Source: a virus
DNA: 24,485 nucleotides
Virus record (IMG/VR): IMGVR_UViG_3300009515_000025
Coordinates: 1-24,485 of that record
Strand: one strand, 5' to 3'
The position numbers were made by a program, and so were the translations under genes. Positions 12,490-21,504 of the stretch are shown one piece after another (the stretch's first letter is position 1; each line of letters opens with the position of its first letter). Below the pieces are notes generated by a model. It did no database searches, was not told where the DNA came from, and saw only the letters and a program-made list of their open reading frames with translations.

Positions 12490-14946
12490 TTAAAACCCTA
12501 GAAACTTTGTAAACCCTGATAGTGAGCCTGGGGGTGTCAAATCTCCAGACTGTTCATTAGGTACCGCTTGGCGTAGAAGTTTTTGATGCCTTTCTGCGCT
12601 AGGTGGTCCATAAATACTATCTAAGTATTTATTCGGGTTACTTGGCTTACCTTTGAATGGTGTCCTTTTTTCTTCTTCACGTAATTTTGGGTCTTCCCAT
12701 GGGCTGAAATCGAGTCTACTGTGAATTTTCCTTCCTGCTTCCGCTACAGGTTCTTTCAACAATGCCTCAAGTCCTGGCCGCACTATCACTCCTTGGCGTA
12801 GTAGGGATTCAGGAACCTTTTTACTAGGAATTTTAAAATATCTTGCGGGTGCTGTAATTGCCCTTTCTAACTTATGCCCTTTTCGTAACCCTTTAACTAC
12901 CCCTTGTGGGGTACCAGCGGCACCTATGACGTTCGCTGCAAATCGTGCAACTGTCTCTCTACCTGGCGCTACACTAGCAGAAAAATCTTTCACAGTTGGA
13001 TTTACTGTAGGTTGTAAGGCCTCCCCTAGAGCTTTCTTGGTAGGGCCAACTGCTTTATGGGCAAATAACATTTCTAGGTTATCTATGAACCCATCTTCAA
13101 ATGGGCCAATTAAATTTTTAAGTTCTCTTTCATCATCTATTCTGGCCATCAAGTCTCTGAACTGTAGGATATGGTCACTATCTCGCATCATTCTATTGTA
13201 TGCAGAGGCATCAAAATCAAGCTTCCCTTTCTTCCCTACTGTAAATAAGTTAGATAGAAATAAGTCTGTGTCTACTTGATCTCTAAAAGTTTTCAATAGG
13301 GCTCCATACTCTTCATGAACACCTTTCTTTACAACTCCATCTGGTGTTTGCACAACAACGTTACTCAGTGCTTTTTTAACAGAGTCATCTATTGACCAGT
13401 ATACTTCTTTGGCAATGGCATTTGCCCGCTTCATGCTTGGGGATAACTCTTTTTGGTTAGCTGCCATAAACGACTTCATAACGTCTAGGCCCTGTTGAAT
13501 ATCTTTATAGTCACTAATTGGTGCTGTGCTACCTCTGGTAACAGACTTAAATTTCTCTTTACCATTCTTATCTTTTGCTATTTTTTCTAACCCTGTTTTA
13601 GGATCTATAATATGTTCACCTTTTTTATTTATAGCGAGAACTGCCTCTTTAGAGTCGAAGGCATCTTTTTTTATCTGCTCTAAATGGTTAAGAAGATCAT
13701 TTTCAACGGTAGACCAATTGGCCTTTTCTAGTTGTTCCTCTCCTAAACCTAAAGCATTTTCCCCAAGCCCTCTAGCAGCAGACATTTTTTTATTGGTTAA
13801 CCTGTCTATATGACTTTGAATTAAATGTTGTGGCTCCTCTATTGAGAAAGGAATTCTACTATATCTCTTTCTAAAAACCCCTAAGGCCTTACCAGCTTCC
13901 TTCCTTTTCTTCCCAACATAGTCAATAGCATCTTCCGCGAGCTTCCCCGCAAACCCTAATTCATTTGGCGCGATCTTTTGTTGGATTTTATCATAGTTTT
14001 TTACATACACTCTAAAAGCTTCTGGTTGCCTATTTACAACAAAGGCACCTATTGATGGTGCTGCTCTCCTTGTAACACCCCTGTATGCTTTCTCTAGCAC
14101 TCCCCTTTGCTGGTTTCTTGCCTCTTCCATTAATACTTTTCTACGACGTGTGCCCATTACATTGTCTGGAAAGCGGCGTAGTGCTTTCTCTGCTGCCTCA
14201 TTGCCAATGATTTTCTTTAGAACTTGTTTTGATGCTCCCGTTCCAGCAAGCCATGGTGCAACTGTGCCAATTGCGGCAGATGTCCCTATTTCCCCTAGTG
14301 ACATACCCGCATCCGTCTCTTCATCTTTTGCAGCATCCCCTGTAGACTTTGGTATTGCGCCAAAATATCTTCCTAACCCTTGCCTTATCCCTTCGCCTGC
14401 TGCTTCAACTGCCCCACTTGCACCCATAGCTGCTAGCATGGAGCCAGGACCAGTGAATAATGAGGCTGCGGCCGCTGTTGCCCCTGCCGCTGCACTGGCA
14501 GATCCAATAAGAATATCTGCGGCAGAGTCGGTCATATCGTAGATTACTTCAGGTAGATCAATACCTTCAGGTTGGGTAAAGTCGTTGGGGTCCATGACAC
14601 TAAATTTTTTATCGCCTTTGGCCCCTAGCTTCTTTATAAGTACACGGTCATTTTCAGCCCGTATGTCATATCTTTTTCTAACTTCTCCAGTCTTGGGGTC
14701 TTTGATGCCTTTAAATTTATCTAGACCTCTTAAATAAGCGGCGGCATTTTTTGCAGATGTACCATGCTTTCTGGTTAGGTTTCTTAGAAGGAACCGATCC
14801 CCGAAGCTAACATCTTCGTGCATGGATTCATCAATACGGAATGAAGGGACTTCCCCGAACTTAAGCCGTATTCTATCATCAGGCTGCAATTTAATCTCAC
14901 CAAATTTAATCCCAATTCTTTCATCTGTCGTTAAATCTAAAGGCAT
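12490..14946 (-). CDS. Large internal virion / DNA-ejection protein
   Basis: This 818-residue protein ends the leftward module. Two near-identical repeats open it (DERIGIKFGE at 8-17 and DDRIRLKFGE at 23-32). An Ala/Gly-rich segment at about 139-190 (containing GSASAAAGATAAAASLF) could insert in a membrane. The remainder is long and helical, very Lys/Glu-rich, with a Pro/Lys-rich end. Size, last position after adaptor and smaller internal proteins, and composition fit the ejection proteins of T7 (gp15/gp16) and P22. No transglycosylase motif was found. RBS AGGGA. Confidence 0.55.
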   Translation of the reverse strand: MPLDLTTDERIGIKFGEIKLQPDDRIRLKFGEVPSFRIDESMHEDVSFGDRFLLRNLTRKHGTSAKNAAAYLRGLDKFKGIKDPKTGEVRKRYDIRAENDRVLIKKLGAKGDKKFSVMDPNDFTQPEGIDLPEVIYDMTDSAADILIGSASAAAGATAAAASLFTGPGSMLAAMGASGAVEAAGEGIRQGLGRYFGAIPKSTGDAAKDEETDAGMSLGEIGTSAAIGTVAPWLAGTGASKQVLKKIIGNEAAEKALRRFPDNVMGTRRRKVLMEEARNQQRGVLEKAYRGVTRRAAPSIGAFVVNRQPEAFRVYVKNYDKIQQKIAPNELGFAGKLAEDAIDYVGKKRKEAGKALGVFRKRYSRIPFSIEEPQHLIQSHIDRLTNKKMSAARGLGENALGLGEEQLEKANWSTVENDLLNHLEQIKKDAFDSKEAVLAINKKGEHIIDPKTGLEKIAKDKNGKEKFKSVTRGSTAPISDYKDIQQGLDVMKSFMAANQKELSPSMKRANAIAKEVYWSIDDSVKKALSNVVVQTPDGVVKKGVHEEYGALLKTFRDQVDTDLFLSNLFTVGKKGKLDFDASAYNRMMRDSDHILQFRDLMARIDDERELKNLIGPFEDGFIDNLEMLFAHKAVGPTKKALGEALQPTVNPTVKDFSASVAPGRETVARFAANVIGAAGTPQGVVKGLRKGHKLERAITAPARYFKIPSKKVPESLLRQGVIVRPGLEALLKEPVAEAGRKIHSRLDFSPWEDPKLREEEKRTPFKGKPSNPNKYLDSIYGPPSAERHQKLLRQAVPNEQSGDLTPPGSLSGFTKFLGF

Positions 14947-14948
14947 AA

Positions 14949-16496
14949 CTATATCCCTGTATGATACGCTTGTTCAGAAGATGTCATTTTTCTCATTGCT
15001 GCTTTTGCTTTACCACGGTCTGTTGCCATTAAAGAGTTAAACTCTTCTTTAGTAAAACCACCTACACGTTTATGCCCTTTCGTTGAAGGTGGTTTCCTTG
15101 TACTTGGATCACCCCCAGGCCGCTTAAGTCCTAAATTTTCTACACTGTCATAATAGGAATCAACAAACCAACCACCTTTACGGTACATTCTATCATTCTC
15201 ACCTTCCCTTAAATCTTGGAATATTTTAAGTTGGGCCTTGGTGTTGCCACCAAAAGTACTCGTTGCAGTTAGCCTTTCCTTAGCTAATTTTTGTTCATGC
15301 TCTGGAGCATTGGCACCGGATAGATCCCTGACAGATAGTTCCGCATATGTTTTTGCCATTGCCTCATAGGCCCGACGTTTATCGGACATATATAGCCCAC
15401 CAGTTAATTTCATAAGTAAGTTTTTAACTGGATCAGTAGGGTCAACGTCTTGGTTATTTTCCATGGCGGTCATAGCAGCATGAAGTGTTTTCATTCTACC
15501 ATGGTAAGCGTGGGAATTAAGTTGTCGGCCATCCGGTTGCTTCATCTCAAACATAGAGCCTCTGCTTCCAGGGGGTACCCCCATTGCAGTCGCAAGCTTG
15601 CCTGCTAGATCCCACTTTCTATAAAAGTTTAGGCCTTCTGCTTTTTGTCGAGCGAGGCCAGTTTCTAGTTTCTGTGTGTGAAAGTCTCTCTCATTTTTAT
15701 CTATAGCGTTTTTCTCATTGGCAATGCCACGTTGGAGGGATTTAACGAATGCTGCTCTATTCTCCTCTCCTCTTGGTCGCCTGTAGTATGGGGCAAAATT
15801 GGAGCCCGTCTGGGCATCCACATAAGATGCTAGTGGGGACAGGTCAACTTGAGTGTTAGATGTTACTGCTGCCTTTGCCATTTCAAACATATTGGCAATA
15901 CTTTCTTTTCTGGCCTCTTTGTTGGCATCTAGTTTTTCCCGATAGTCCTGTAACATTACATCAAATGTTTCAGGCCGGAACATGCCTTTCTTTTCTTGTA
16001 GCATGGCTTCGGAAAGATCAATCCTTCTAGCGGTTTTTTCAAGGTTACTGAAGGTTAGTTTTTTCTTCCCCTTGCCACCCTTCGATTTTAAATTAGCTGG
16101 TACAATTTGCGGTTTAAAAGTACCAGAAACGTCTAATGGGTTGTTCTCAATCAGACCTTTTTTATCCTTGCGTAACTTTTCCTTAAGCTCCCGTTGTCTG
16201 TCGGCATGTCTCTCTGATGGAGACTTACCAAATCTTCTCTTTGCATCCAACTCCCCAGGGGTGTCGGCGTTTGCCTCCCCAATCATAAAGTTTAGGGCCT
16301 GCTCAAAAATACCTTTAGGTGGCTTTGGTGTAAACACTGGGTCTACCCTACCAGTACCATTATAAAACTCTGTACCAACAGGGTCTTTCTTTGGTAGTGC
16401 AGTAGATTGCTGTGGTGTTGACTGCCTAGGTGGGGCATCAAATCCACCCTGCTGATCAATTACTTGTTGGTTATTTTCCAGTGTTCCGTTTGCCAT
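14949..16496 (-). CDS. Internal virion protein, probable ejection component
   Basis: This 515-residue protein has a Gln/Pro-rich N-terminus (about 1-70), a long Lys/Arg/Glu-rich helical body, and a basic C-terminus with DPSTRKPPSTKGHKRVGG. No enzymatic motif or signal peptide is visible. It sits between the 172- and 818-residue genes with spacing of only a few bases, so all are translated from one mRNA. Composition is typical of phage internal or ejected proteins. RBS AAGAGGTT before ATG 16496. Confidence 0.5.
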   Translation of the reverse strand: MANGTLENNQQVIDQQGGFDAPPRQSTPQQSTALPKKDPVGTEFYNGTGRVDPVFTPKPPKGIFEQALNFMIGEANADTPGELDAKRRFGKSPSERHADRQRELKEKLRKDKKGLIENNPLDVSGTFKPQIVPANLKSKGGKGKKKLTFSNLEKTARRIDLSEAMLQEKKGMFRPETFDVMLQDYREKLDANKEARKESIANMFEMAKAAVTSNTQVDLSPLASYVDAQTGSNFAPYYRRPRGEENRAAFVKSLQRGIANEKNAIDKNERDFHTQKLETGLARQKAEGLNFYRKWDLAGKLATAMGVPPGSRGSMFEMKQPDGRQLNSHAYHGRMKTLHAAMTAMENNQDVDPTDPVKNLLMKLTGGLYMSDKRRAYEAMAKTYAELSVRDLSGANAPEHEQKLAKERLTATSTFGGNTKAQLKIFQDLREGENDRMYRKGGWFVDSYYDSVENLGLKRPGGDPSTRKPPSTKGHKRVGGFTKEEFNSLMATDRGKAKAAMRKMTSSEQAYHTGI

Positions 16497-16505
16497 GATA
16501 ACCTC

Positions 16506-17024
16506 TTATACTCTTGAGAGCCCTTCAAAATCAGATCGTCCACTTCTACGGCCACCGCCAAATGAACTGAGAGAATTAAACTCACCTTGTGCGGCCAAAT
16601 CTCTAAAGTTGGTGATGGTGTCTCCACCCTGAAAACTAGAGCCCATGTTATTTAACATTTTTATTCGAGCATCTGTTAGCTTCTTGGAATTCTGGGCGGC
16701 ACTAATGTTGTTGGCCAACATGCCTCCGGTAATTCCTGCCTGTAGGATATTGGACCCACGGGCAACGGTTGGCGCTGGGGTTATGGGTGTATCTAAGAAA
16801 GGACTTAGCCTCTGATCTACGGCCCGTTGTCTCATCTGCCGTCTTCTAGCTGGGGCATCAAATAAAATGTCCTTACCTAGACCGAAGAGTGCTCCATATC
16901 CTAGACCTTGACCGATGGCCCCAAGTCCTGCAAGACCACCCATCCCTGCAAATATAGAACCGCCACCTGCTGCGGCAGCTCCACCGCCTGCCATTGCTGG
17001 TGCTAACATTAATGGTGCTGGCAT
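16506..17024 (-). CDS. Gly/Ala-rich small internal virion protein
   Basis: This 172-residue protein starts with MPAPLMLAPAMAGGG. It is hydrophobic and glycine/alanine-rich through about residue 50, followed by a basic stretch (APARRRQMRQRAVDQR) and a C-terminal Gly/Arg/Ser-rich end. A hydrophobic, Gly-rich N-terminus is a hallmark of small ejection proteins that enter membranes (for example T7 gp14-like), by analogy. A very strong AAGGAGG ribosome site suggests high expression. Confidence 0.5.
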   Translation of the reverse strand: MPAPLMLAPAMAGGGAAAAGGGSIFAGMGGLAGLGAIGQGLGYGALFGLGKDILFDAPARRRQMRQRAVDQRLSPFLDTPITPAPTVARGSNILQAGITGGMLANNISAAQNSKKLTDARIKMLNNMGSSFQGGDTITNFRDLAAQGEFNSLSSFGGGRRSGRSDFEGLSRV

Positions 17025-17034
17025 AATTACCTCC

Positions 17035-18009
17035 TTAAAAAATACCTAAAAATCTGTCTTTATCTGCTGCTTCTATTGTAGCTTGTGACTGTTGCTTGGC
17101 CGCCTCGATGCCTGCCTTAATCCTGTAGGCCTCAAGCTTTTGCTGTCGCTCTAATTCAGACTGCTTCAATATATTGGATATGTTAAACTGCTGAGTCTGA
17201 TTTGCGGCCTGTGATCGTTGAAGGTCAAACTGAGGAAGAAACTTTTGCAAGTCTAATTTATTTTCCTGCTCGGCAAGCTCAGATGTTCTAAACTGCCGTC
17301 CAGCCTCTCTACCTAATAATTGTTCTTGCAATTGCCCTGTCCTTATACCACCTAACTCTAATCGTTCAGTGGCACCTGACCGGAGGCCTCCGGCCGCTGC
17401 TAAGTTCCCCTTAGCTTCTGCCAATGAGCCAAGCCTTTGTCTCTTTAGGGCATCCCTAGAGGCAATTTTTTCTGCCTCAATATTCTCTTTCTGCAACTGC
17501 AGCCAAACGCTGGGATCATCACTATGAGCAAAATCTGATAATTTATTCAAATTTTCATCACTAAAATTAAAGTCGGCAGTTAGATTGCCAGGTAGTGACG
17601 GGCCAAGTGGTCCATCAATGCTGGGCCTATCTAGTGGGCCGCCACCTTGTATGAGCAGAGATTCAAATACTGGTGGTGCAAAAGGATCTTCCCCGGCCCC
17701 AGGAAGCTGGGCCCCAGATGCAGCGGCAAGAGTACCTGCAAAGTCACCATCCCCGGCCACAGGTACATTCACTTGGCCAATACCACCTTCATTGACAAAA
17801 GCAGTATCTATTGGGGCTAGCCCTGCTTTAACCCTATTGGCATTCTGGGCGGCCATTTCTATTTCAAAAGGAACGCCAGTACCATTCTTTATTCCAGGTA
17901 TAATCTTGGCCAGAAGATGGTCCCTATTCTCACCTGGCTCATCAAACAAGGCACCATACTTTTGTTGCACCATTTGTGATTGTTGCTCATTAAGTCCTGG
18001 TATCGCCAT
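17035..18009 (-). CDS. Gln-rich internal virion or tail protein
   Basis: This 324-residue protein has a Pro/Gly-rich central linker (about 85-150) and a C-terminal half of Gln/Glu/Arg helix containing LAAAGGLRSGATERLELGG. The sequence LAA(A/R)GLRSGA is a recurrent pattern in phage internal proteins. ATG 18009 is preferred over TTG 18021 because GGAG lies six bases upstream of it. It is downstream of the adaptor gene, matching the usual order of adaptor before ejection proteins. Confidence 0.5.
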   Translation of the reverse strand: MAIPGLNEQQSQMVQQKYGALFDEPGENRDHLLAKIIPGIKNGTGVPFEIEMAAQNANRVKAGLAPIDTAFVNEGGIGQVNVPVAGDGDFAGTLAAASGAQLPGAGEDPFAPPVFESLLIQGGGPLDRPSIDGPLGPSLPGNLTADFNFSDENLNKLSDFAHSDDPSVWLQLQKENIEAEKIASRDALKRQRLGSLAEAKGNLAAAGGLRSGATERLELGGIRTGQLQEQLLGREAGRQFRTSELAEQENKLDLQKFLPQFDLQRSQAANQTQQFNISNILKQSELERQQKLEAYRIKAGIEAAKQQSQATIEAADKDRFLGIF

Positions 18010-18011
18010 AA

Positions 18012-18722
18012 TTAACTCCAAATAGTATCGAGGTGCATGTCCTCATAAAAACTTAAATCTTTTTCTATCTCGGTGTCATTGTCAATGACCATATTTGTGA
18101 GGGTAGAAACCATCTGCTGTCTTTGTTGTGCTTCCCTCTGTATTGCCACCTGGTAATTTGGATGGCTCTCTTTCTCATATATGCGCATTTTGGCAAACTG
18201 TATGACAAAGGAAACAAATTCTGGTATATCACAAATATCTGTATCCGCCGCTAATCTATTGGCATTGCGCAGATAAAAAATGGTAAGTCCACCTGTTATA
18301 CTTGTTCGTGGGCTTGGGCTTACTTCTATCTGAGTCTTGGTGGACGCATCCGTATTTAATAGCATATACCTGTAATTAGCAGATGTTGAGAAATTATCAG
18401 TGATTACTTGATCCAAAAATTGATCTCTAAACCTAATCCTCTGAAGAGGATAAACTAAGGTATTCTCTTTATATATAATGCCACGAATTTTATTCGCATA
18501 AATATCTGTTGGAAGTGAATAAAGTTTTGTTCCGGCCACTAGATCAATAGTATCTTTACGAAGAAAGTAATCCTCATAAATAGTATGAATTTCTGCCTCT
18601 GCCTCATCGATTCCTTCGTTTACATAATCAAGAAGTTCACTTGGTTTTACAAATTCTTCTTGCTCGGTGGCCATATCCCGATTTATTTTTGTTTTTATTT
18701 CTAGGTAAGTCCAATATTTCAT
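18012..18722 (-). CDS. Adaptor / head-tail connector-like protein
   Basis: This 236-residue protein has a helical start (MKYWTYLEIKTKINRDM and LLDYVNEGIDEAEAEIHT), then a beta section with TKLYSLPTDIYANKIRGI, and a C-terminal helix of Glu/Gln-rich composition. The helix bundle followed by the Y.LP.D.....I.GI motif is typical of podovirus head-to-tail adaptor proteins. Its gene lies directly before the internal protein genes and after tail-type genes, as expected. The ATG overlaps the stop of the peptidase gene. Confidence 0.6.
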   Translation of the reverse strand: MKYWTYLEIKTKINRDMATEQEEFVKPSELLDYVNEGIDEAEAEIHTIYEDYFLRKDTIDLVAGTKLYSLPTDIYANKIRGIIYKENTLVYPLQRIRFRDQFLDQVITDNFSTSANYRYMLLNTDASTKTQIEVSPSPRTSITGGLTIFYLRNANRLAADTDICDIPEFVSFVIQFAKMRIYEKESHPNYQVAIQREAQQRQQMVSTLTNMVIDNDTEIEKDLSFYEDMHLDTIWS

Positions 18723-19306
18723 AACATGCCCTTTGAAGAATCCAATACTATACGCCAGTTAGCAGAATCTTCTAATAAAGAATCAGATGTCCATACCATT
18801 CTACCAAACACCTCTGCTTTTTTAAATCTCTGATCGGGGAATAACTTACGGTATGCCTCAAATATAAGCTCAAAACAGTACAGTTTTTGATCCCCTTCCT
18901 TAAACTGAAAGTCATAAGCGGTATCTTTATATAAAAGGGCCTGCATTGCCACATTTTTCATCATGGCATCGTCTGCGAATGTTGGCTCAATTATAACTAT
19001 TCTATCCTTGGAGGTTAGAAAAGTTACAAGATCAGTCTTTATCACTCCATCGGCAACAGACTCCATTATATATTTGATCCCGCCACCACCAAGATAGATT
19101 GCGCTATGTTTTAGCTCAGAGGGATTAATGATATTGGATAGCTCGCCTCTTGTTTTAGATAAAAATATTTGCCCAGGTTTAATCATGTCCCGCCATGAGT
19201 AATAATGTTTTCCAGTAATTCTCTTATGGGTGTACGGCCAATGGAGATCACCAATCCAATTAATGAGTGGTTGTGATTTTTCTACAATTTTATCCAACAA
19301 TCCCAT
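18719..19306 (-). CDS. Permuted papain-like (YiiX/NlpC-P60 superfamily) cysteine peptidase
   Basis: This 195-residue protein reads PGQIFLSKTRGELS (44-57), LKHSAIYLG (65-73, H67), YIMESVADG (79-87, E82) and KLYCFELIFEAYRKL (141-155, C144, E146). In the YiiX-type circularly permuted papain family the histidine precedes the cysteine, as here. Such enzymes cleave amide bonds in peptidoglycan peptides, lipids or proteins. Inside the virion block it could be a tail-carried wall hydrolase or a maturation protease. ATG 19306 is preferred to TTG 19327. Confidence 0.7.
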   Translation of the reverse strand: MGLLDKIVEKSQPLINWIGDLHWPYTHKRITGKHYYSWRDMIKPGQIFLSKTRGELSNIINPSELKHSAIYLGGGGIKYIMESVADGVIKTDLVTFLTSKDRIVIIEPTFADDAMMKNVAMQALLYKDTAYDFQFKEGDQKLYCFELIFEAYRKLFPDQRFKKAEVFGRMVWTSDSLLEDSANWRIVLDSSKGML

Positions 19307-19307
19307 A

Positions 19308-19877
19308 CTACGCTCTGTACATTTCAAAAGCTATGGATGCTTTATGTTTATATCCAGCATCGTGGTTTAATATTAGTTTCATTTCATTTGTGTGATAAGT
19401 GGCATTATAGTTAAGTCGCTTGGGTCTTCTTCCGTCTGCTACAAACCCATTTAAGGCTGGTATTAGTTTTAGATTTAGGCAGCAAATAAATTCTTTTGAC
19501 CCTGCCGGTGCCGCTACCTGAGGTACCCCTATGCAGTACATATAAATATTATTGGAAGGTACGGAACCTTGATGAAAGGAACCTTGTACTAATTCATAGT
19601 CAAAAGTAGGCTCCCATAAGATTACAGTTTTCACACAGTTTAAGTCTGCATCTGCTTGATTGGATGACTCTGTTGTTTCTAATAAGTCATTGTAACATTT
19701 AAGTGTAGCAAAGCTTAAATCAGAACCCTTATCATCCTTGTTATATAAAGAGTTTAATTGTGATGTCTCAAAAGATATTCCTTGCTTATGATAGTTCCAA
19801 CCAATCTCACTAAACTTATTGATAGGTTGTACTATATTACCATATGCATCTCTCTCGGGTATTAATATGCCACCCAT
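19308..19877 (-). CDS. Virion-module protein of unknown function
   Basis: This 189-residue protein is beta-rich, with KTVILWEPTFDYELVQGSF (83-101), cysteine-containing segments (FICCLNLKL) and a C-terminal FEMYRA. No signal peptide. It is encoded two bases after the 396-residue gene with an AAGGAA site and two bases before the peptidase ATG. Structural or chaperone roles are both possible; I do not recognise a family. Confidence 0.55.
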   Translation of the reverse strand: MGGILIPERDAYGNIVQPINKFSEIGWNYHKQGISFETSQLNSLYNKDDKGSDLSFATLKCYNDLLETTESSNQADADLNCVKTVILWEPTFDYELVQGSFHQGSVPSNNIYMYCIGVPQVAAPAGSKEFICCLNLKLIPALNGFVADGRRPKRLNYNATYHTNEMKLILNHDAGYKHKASIAFEMYRA

Positions 19878-19879
19878 AA

Positions 19880-21070
19880 TTAAGATTCCTTTTTAAATCC
19901 AACACCAAGACCTTCTAGTTGGGACAAACCAGAGCTAATATCATCTTGTATTTTTATTTGTACATAATCATCGTTACCCGCACCAAATGTTCCTGATTTT
20001 CGTATTGGGAAAGTTACGGGTGGTTCAAAAATTGCTAAGAATTGGTCAGAACCAGACTGCACATCAATTCTAAAAGCATCCCCAGAGGGGAATGAGAATA
20101 AGTTTTTAAAATCTTCTGTAGATTTTATTAATTGCAAAACGAGGGTTTCATTATCTGACTTGATGGTAACCTCTATACCAATGGTGAGTGTGACATTTTG
20201 GCTTAGAAACTTACCAAATTTAATACCATTACCACCCCCAAACATTCTTATCTGTTCAAAAAATAAATCATCGGTTGCATCTGCCTCTATTCTAAAGGTT
20301 ACAGGGGTTACACTTCCATCTACTAGCATGTCTGATGAGCCACCATTCTTAAAAAAGGCATCAAATCTTTTACCAATGGCCCCTGGTATTGTGGTAACTG
20401 AACCAGAAATACCTAGAATACCTAACCTATGTGGGTTATCTGGGTCACGCGCTAAAGAGGTTGACTTGCCTCTTGAGACAAAGTTATCGAACCCATCGGT
20501 TGTAGAGGCAGTGCCTGTTACCGTTGTGGCAAAGTCTCCGGCACCGTTTCTTTCGTAAAACTCTCCATCCATAGAAAGTTTTCTGGATGAAATATGGACT
20601 ATGCTCCTATCTTTTACTGCGTTTGCTTTTAGAAAGCAGGTGTCTGTAAATGTAGAATCTGTATTTAGCTCGCTGACTATTCGGTCTCGTAGAGCTATTT
20701 CGTCACCCACCTCCGCTAAGAGAGTAGTAAATGTTTTTGTGTAAGCGGGGACATCCCTATCTGGTACGCTTGGGTCCGCAGTCGTCGCGGCCACGTCTAT
20801 TTTTATAGTATCGTTTTCTGCACCAGTATTATCTATTCTAAAATAACTATCTGGTAATGGGTCTTGCCCAAAAACTTCTTCAACCGTGACGATAGCGTCC
20901 GTTAAGAGTCTATTTTTGCCGGCCTTTGTTTCTACATCAGGAGATAAACCTGTGTCTCCAAATATACGCACTTTAAGCTGATCTACAACATTACCAATAT
21001 TGGTATTGTCGCTATTGCCTTTTAGCTTCACCCAACCTTGTACAACTTTTAGTATTCCACCTAGGTTCAT
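19880..21070 (-). CDS. Beta-rich virion structural protein
   Basis: This 396-residue protein has a helical start (MNLGGILKVVQGWVKLKG), then Asp/Thr/Gly-rich beta segments (for example GTASTTDGFDNFVSRGKS) and a C-terminus with DDYVQIKIQDDISSG. There are no enzymatic motifs. The overall look is a tail or baseplate-type protein. It starts in the ATGA overlap with the upstream gene, and shares no obvious repeat with neighbours. Confidence 0.55.
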   Translation of the reverse strand: MNLGGILKVVQGWVKLKGNSDNTNIGNVVDQLKVRIFGDTGLSPDVETKAGKNRLLTDAIVTVEEVFGQDPLPDSYFRIDNTGAENDTIKIDVAATTADPSVPDRDVPAYTKTFTTLLAEVGDEIALRDRIVSELNTDSTFTDTCFLKANAVKDRSIVHISSRKLSMDGEFYERNGAGDFATTVTGTASTTDGFDNFVSRGKSTSLARDPDNPHRLGILGISGSVTTIPGAIGKRFDAFFKNGGSSDMLVDGSVTPVTFRIEADATDDLFFEQIRMFGGGNGIKFGKFLSQNVTLTIGIEVTIKSDNETLVLQLIKSTEDFKNLFSFPSGDAFRIDVQSGSDQFLAIFEPPVTFPIRKSGTFGAGNDDYVQIKIQDDISSGLSQLEGLGVGFKKES

Positions 21071-21495
21071 GTTTCCGCCAATTCAGATTTGTCTAAATCA
21101 TCACCGCTATAGGTGTATGTAGTCGTTAACGTTCTAAGTACGGTAGTGCCATCGGCGGGGTCGTATATCTTCCATACCTCAGAAGTTACCTTATCAGAAG
21201 TATAAGTAAGATCCACCCGCGCCAACCTGTTGGGAGTGGTCTGGGTAAACCCATTAAACACTTCCAACGCACTAACGTTATCGCCAGAATAAATGACCTT
21301 CTGGGAATGATCGGGGATTTGGATTTTAACCAAACCCCCAATTTTTTCTATTAAATAATCATCTAAGTTTTCAAATGATAAACCTTTCGCCGCTACATAA
21401 TCCTCAGCTGGGTCAACTTCGACGGGGTACATGTCATCTTCTGTGCCCCCCGTGGCGCTACTTTCTATCTTTAAAGGTTTAACTTTATCAACCAT
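21067..21495 (-). CDS. Small conserved-looking tail/fibre-associated protein
   Basis: This 142-residue protein starts MVDKVKPLKIESSATGG, followed by MYPVEVDPAEDYVAAKG, LDDYLIEKIGGLVKI and a beta-rich end (KIYDPADGTTVLRTLTTTYT). Sequences of this pattern occur in phage tail appendage modules; this is recalled, not verified. The V-K-x-x-K-I-[DE]-S start resembles the N-terminus of the next upstream fibre-like protein. RBS AAGGTTAGG. Confidence 0.55.
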   Translation of the reverse strand: MVDKVKPLKIESSATGGTEDDMYPVEVDPAEDYVAAKGLSFENLDDYLIEKIGGLVKIQIPDHSQKVIYSGDNVSALEVFNGFTQTTPNRLARVDLTYTSDKVTSEVWKIYDPADGTTVLRTLTTTYTYSGDDLDKSELAET

Positions 21496-21504
21496 AACCT
21501 AACC

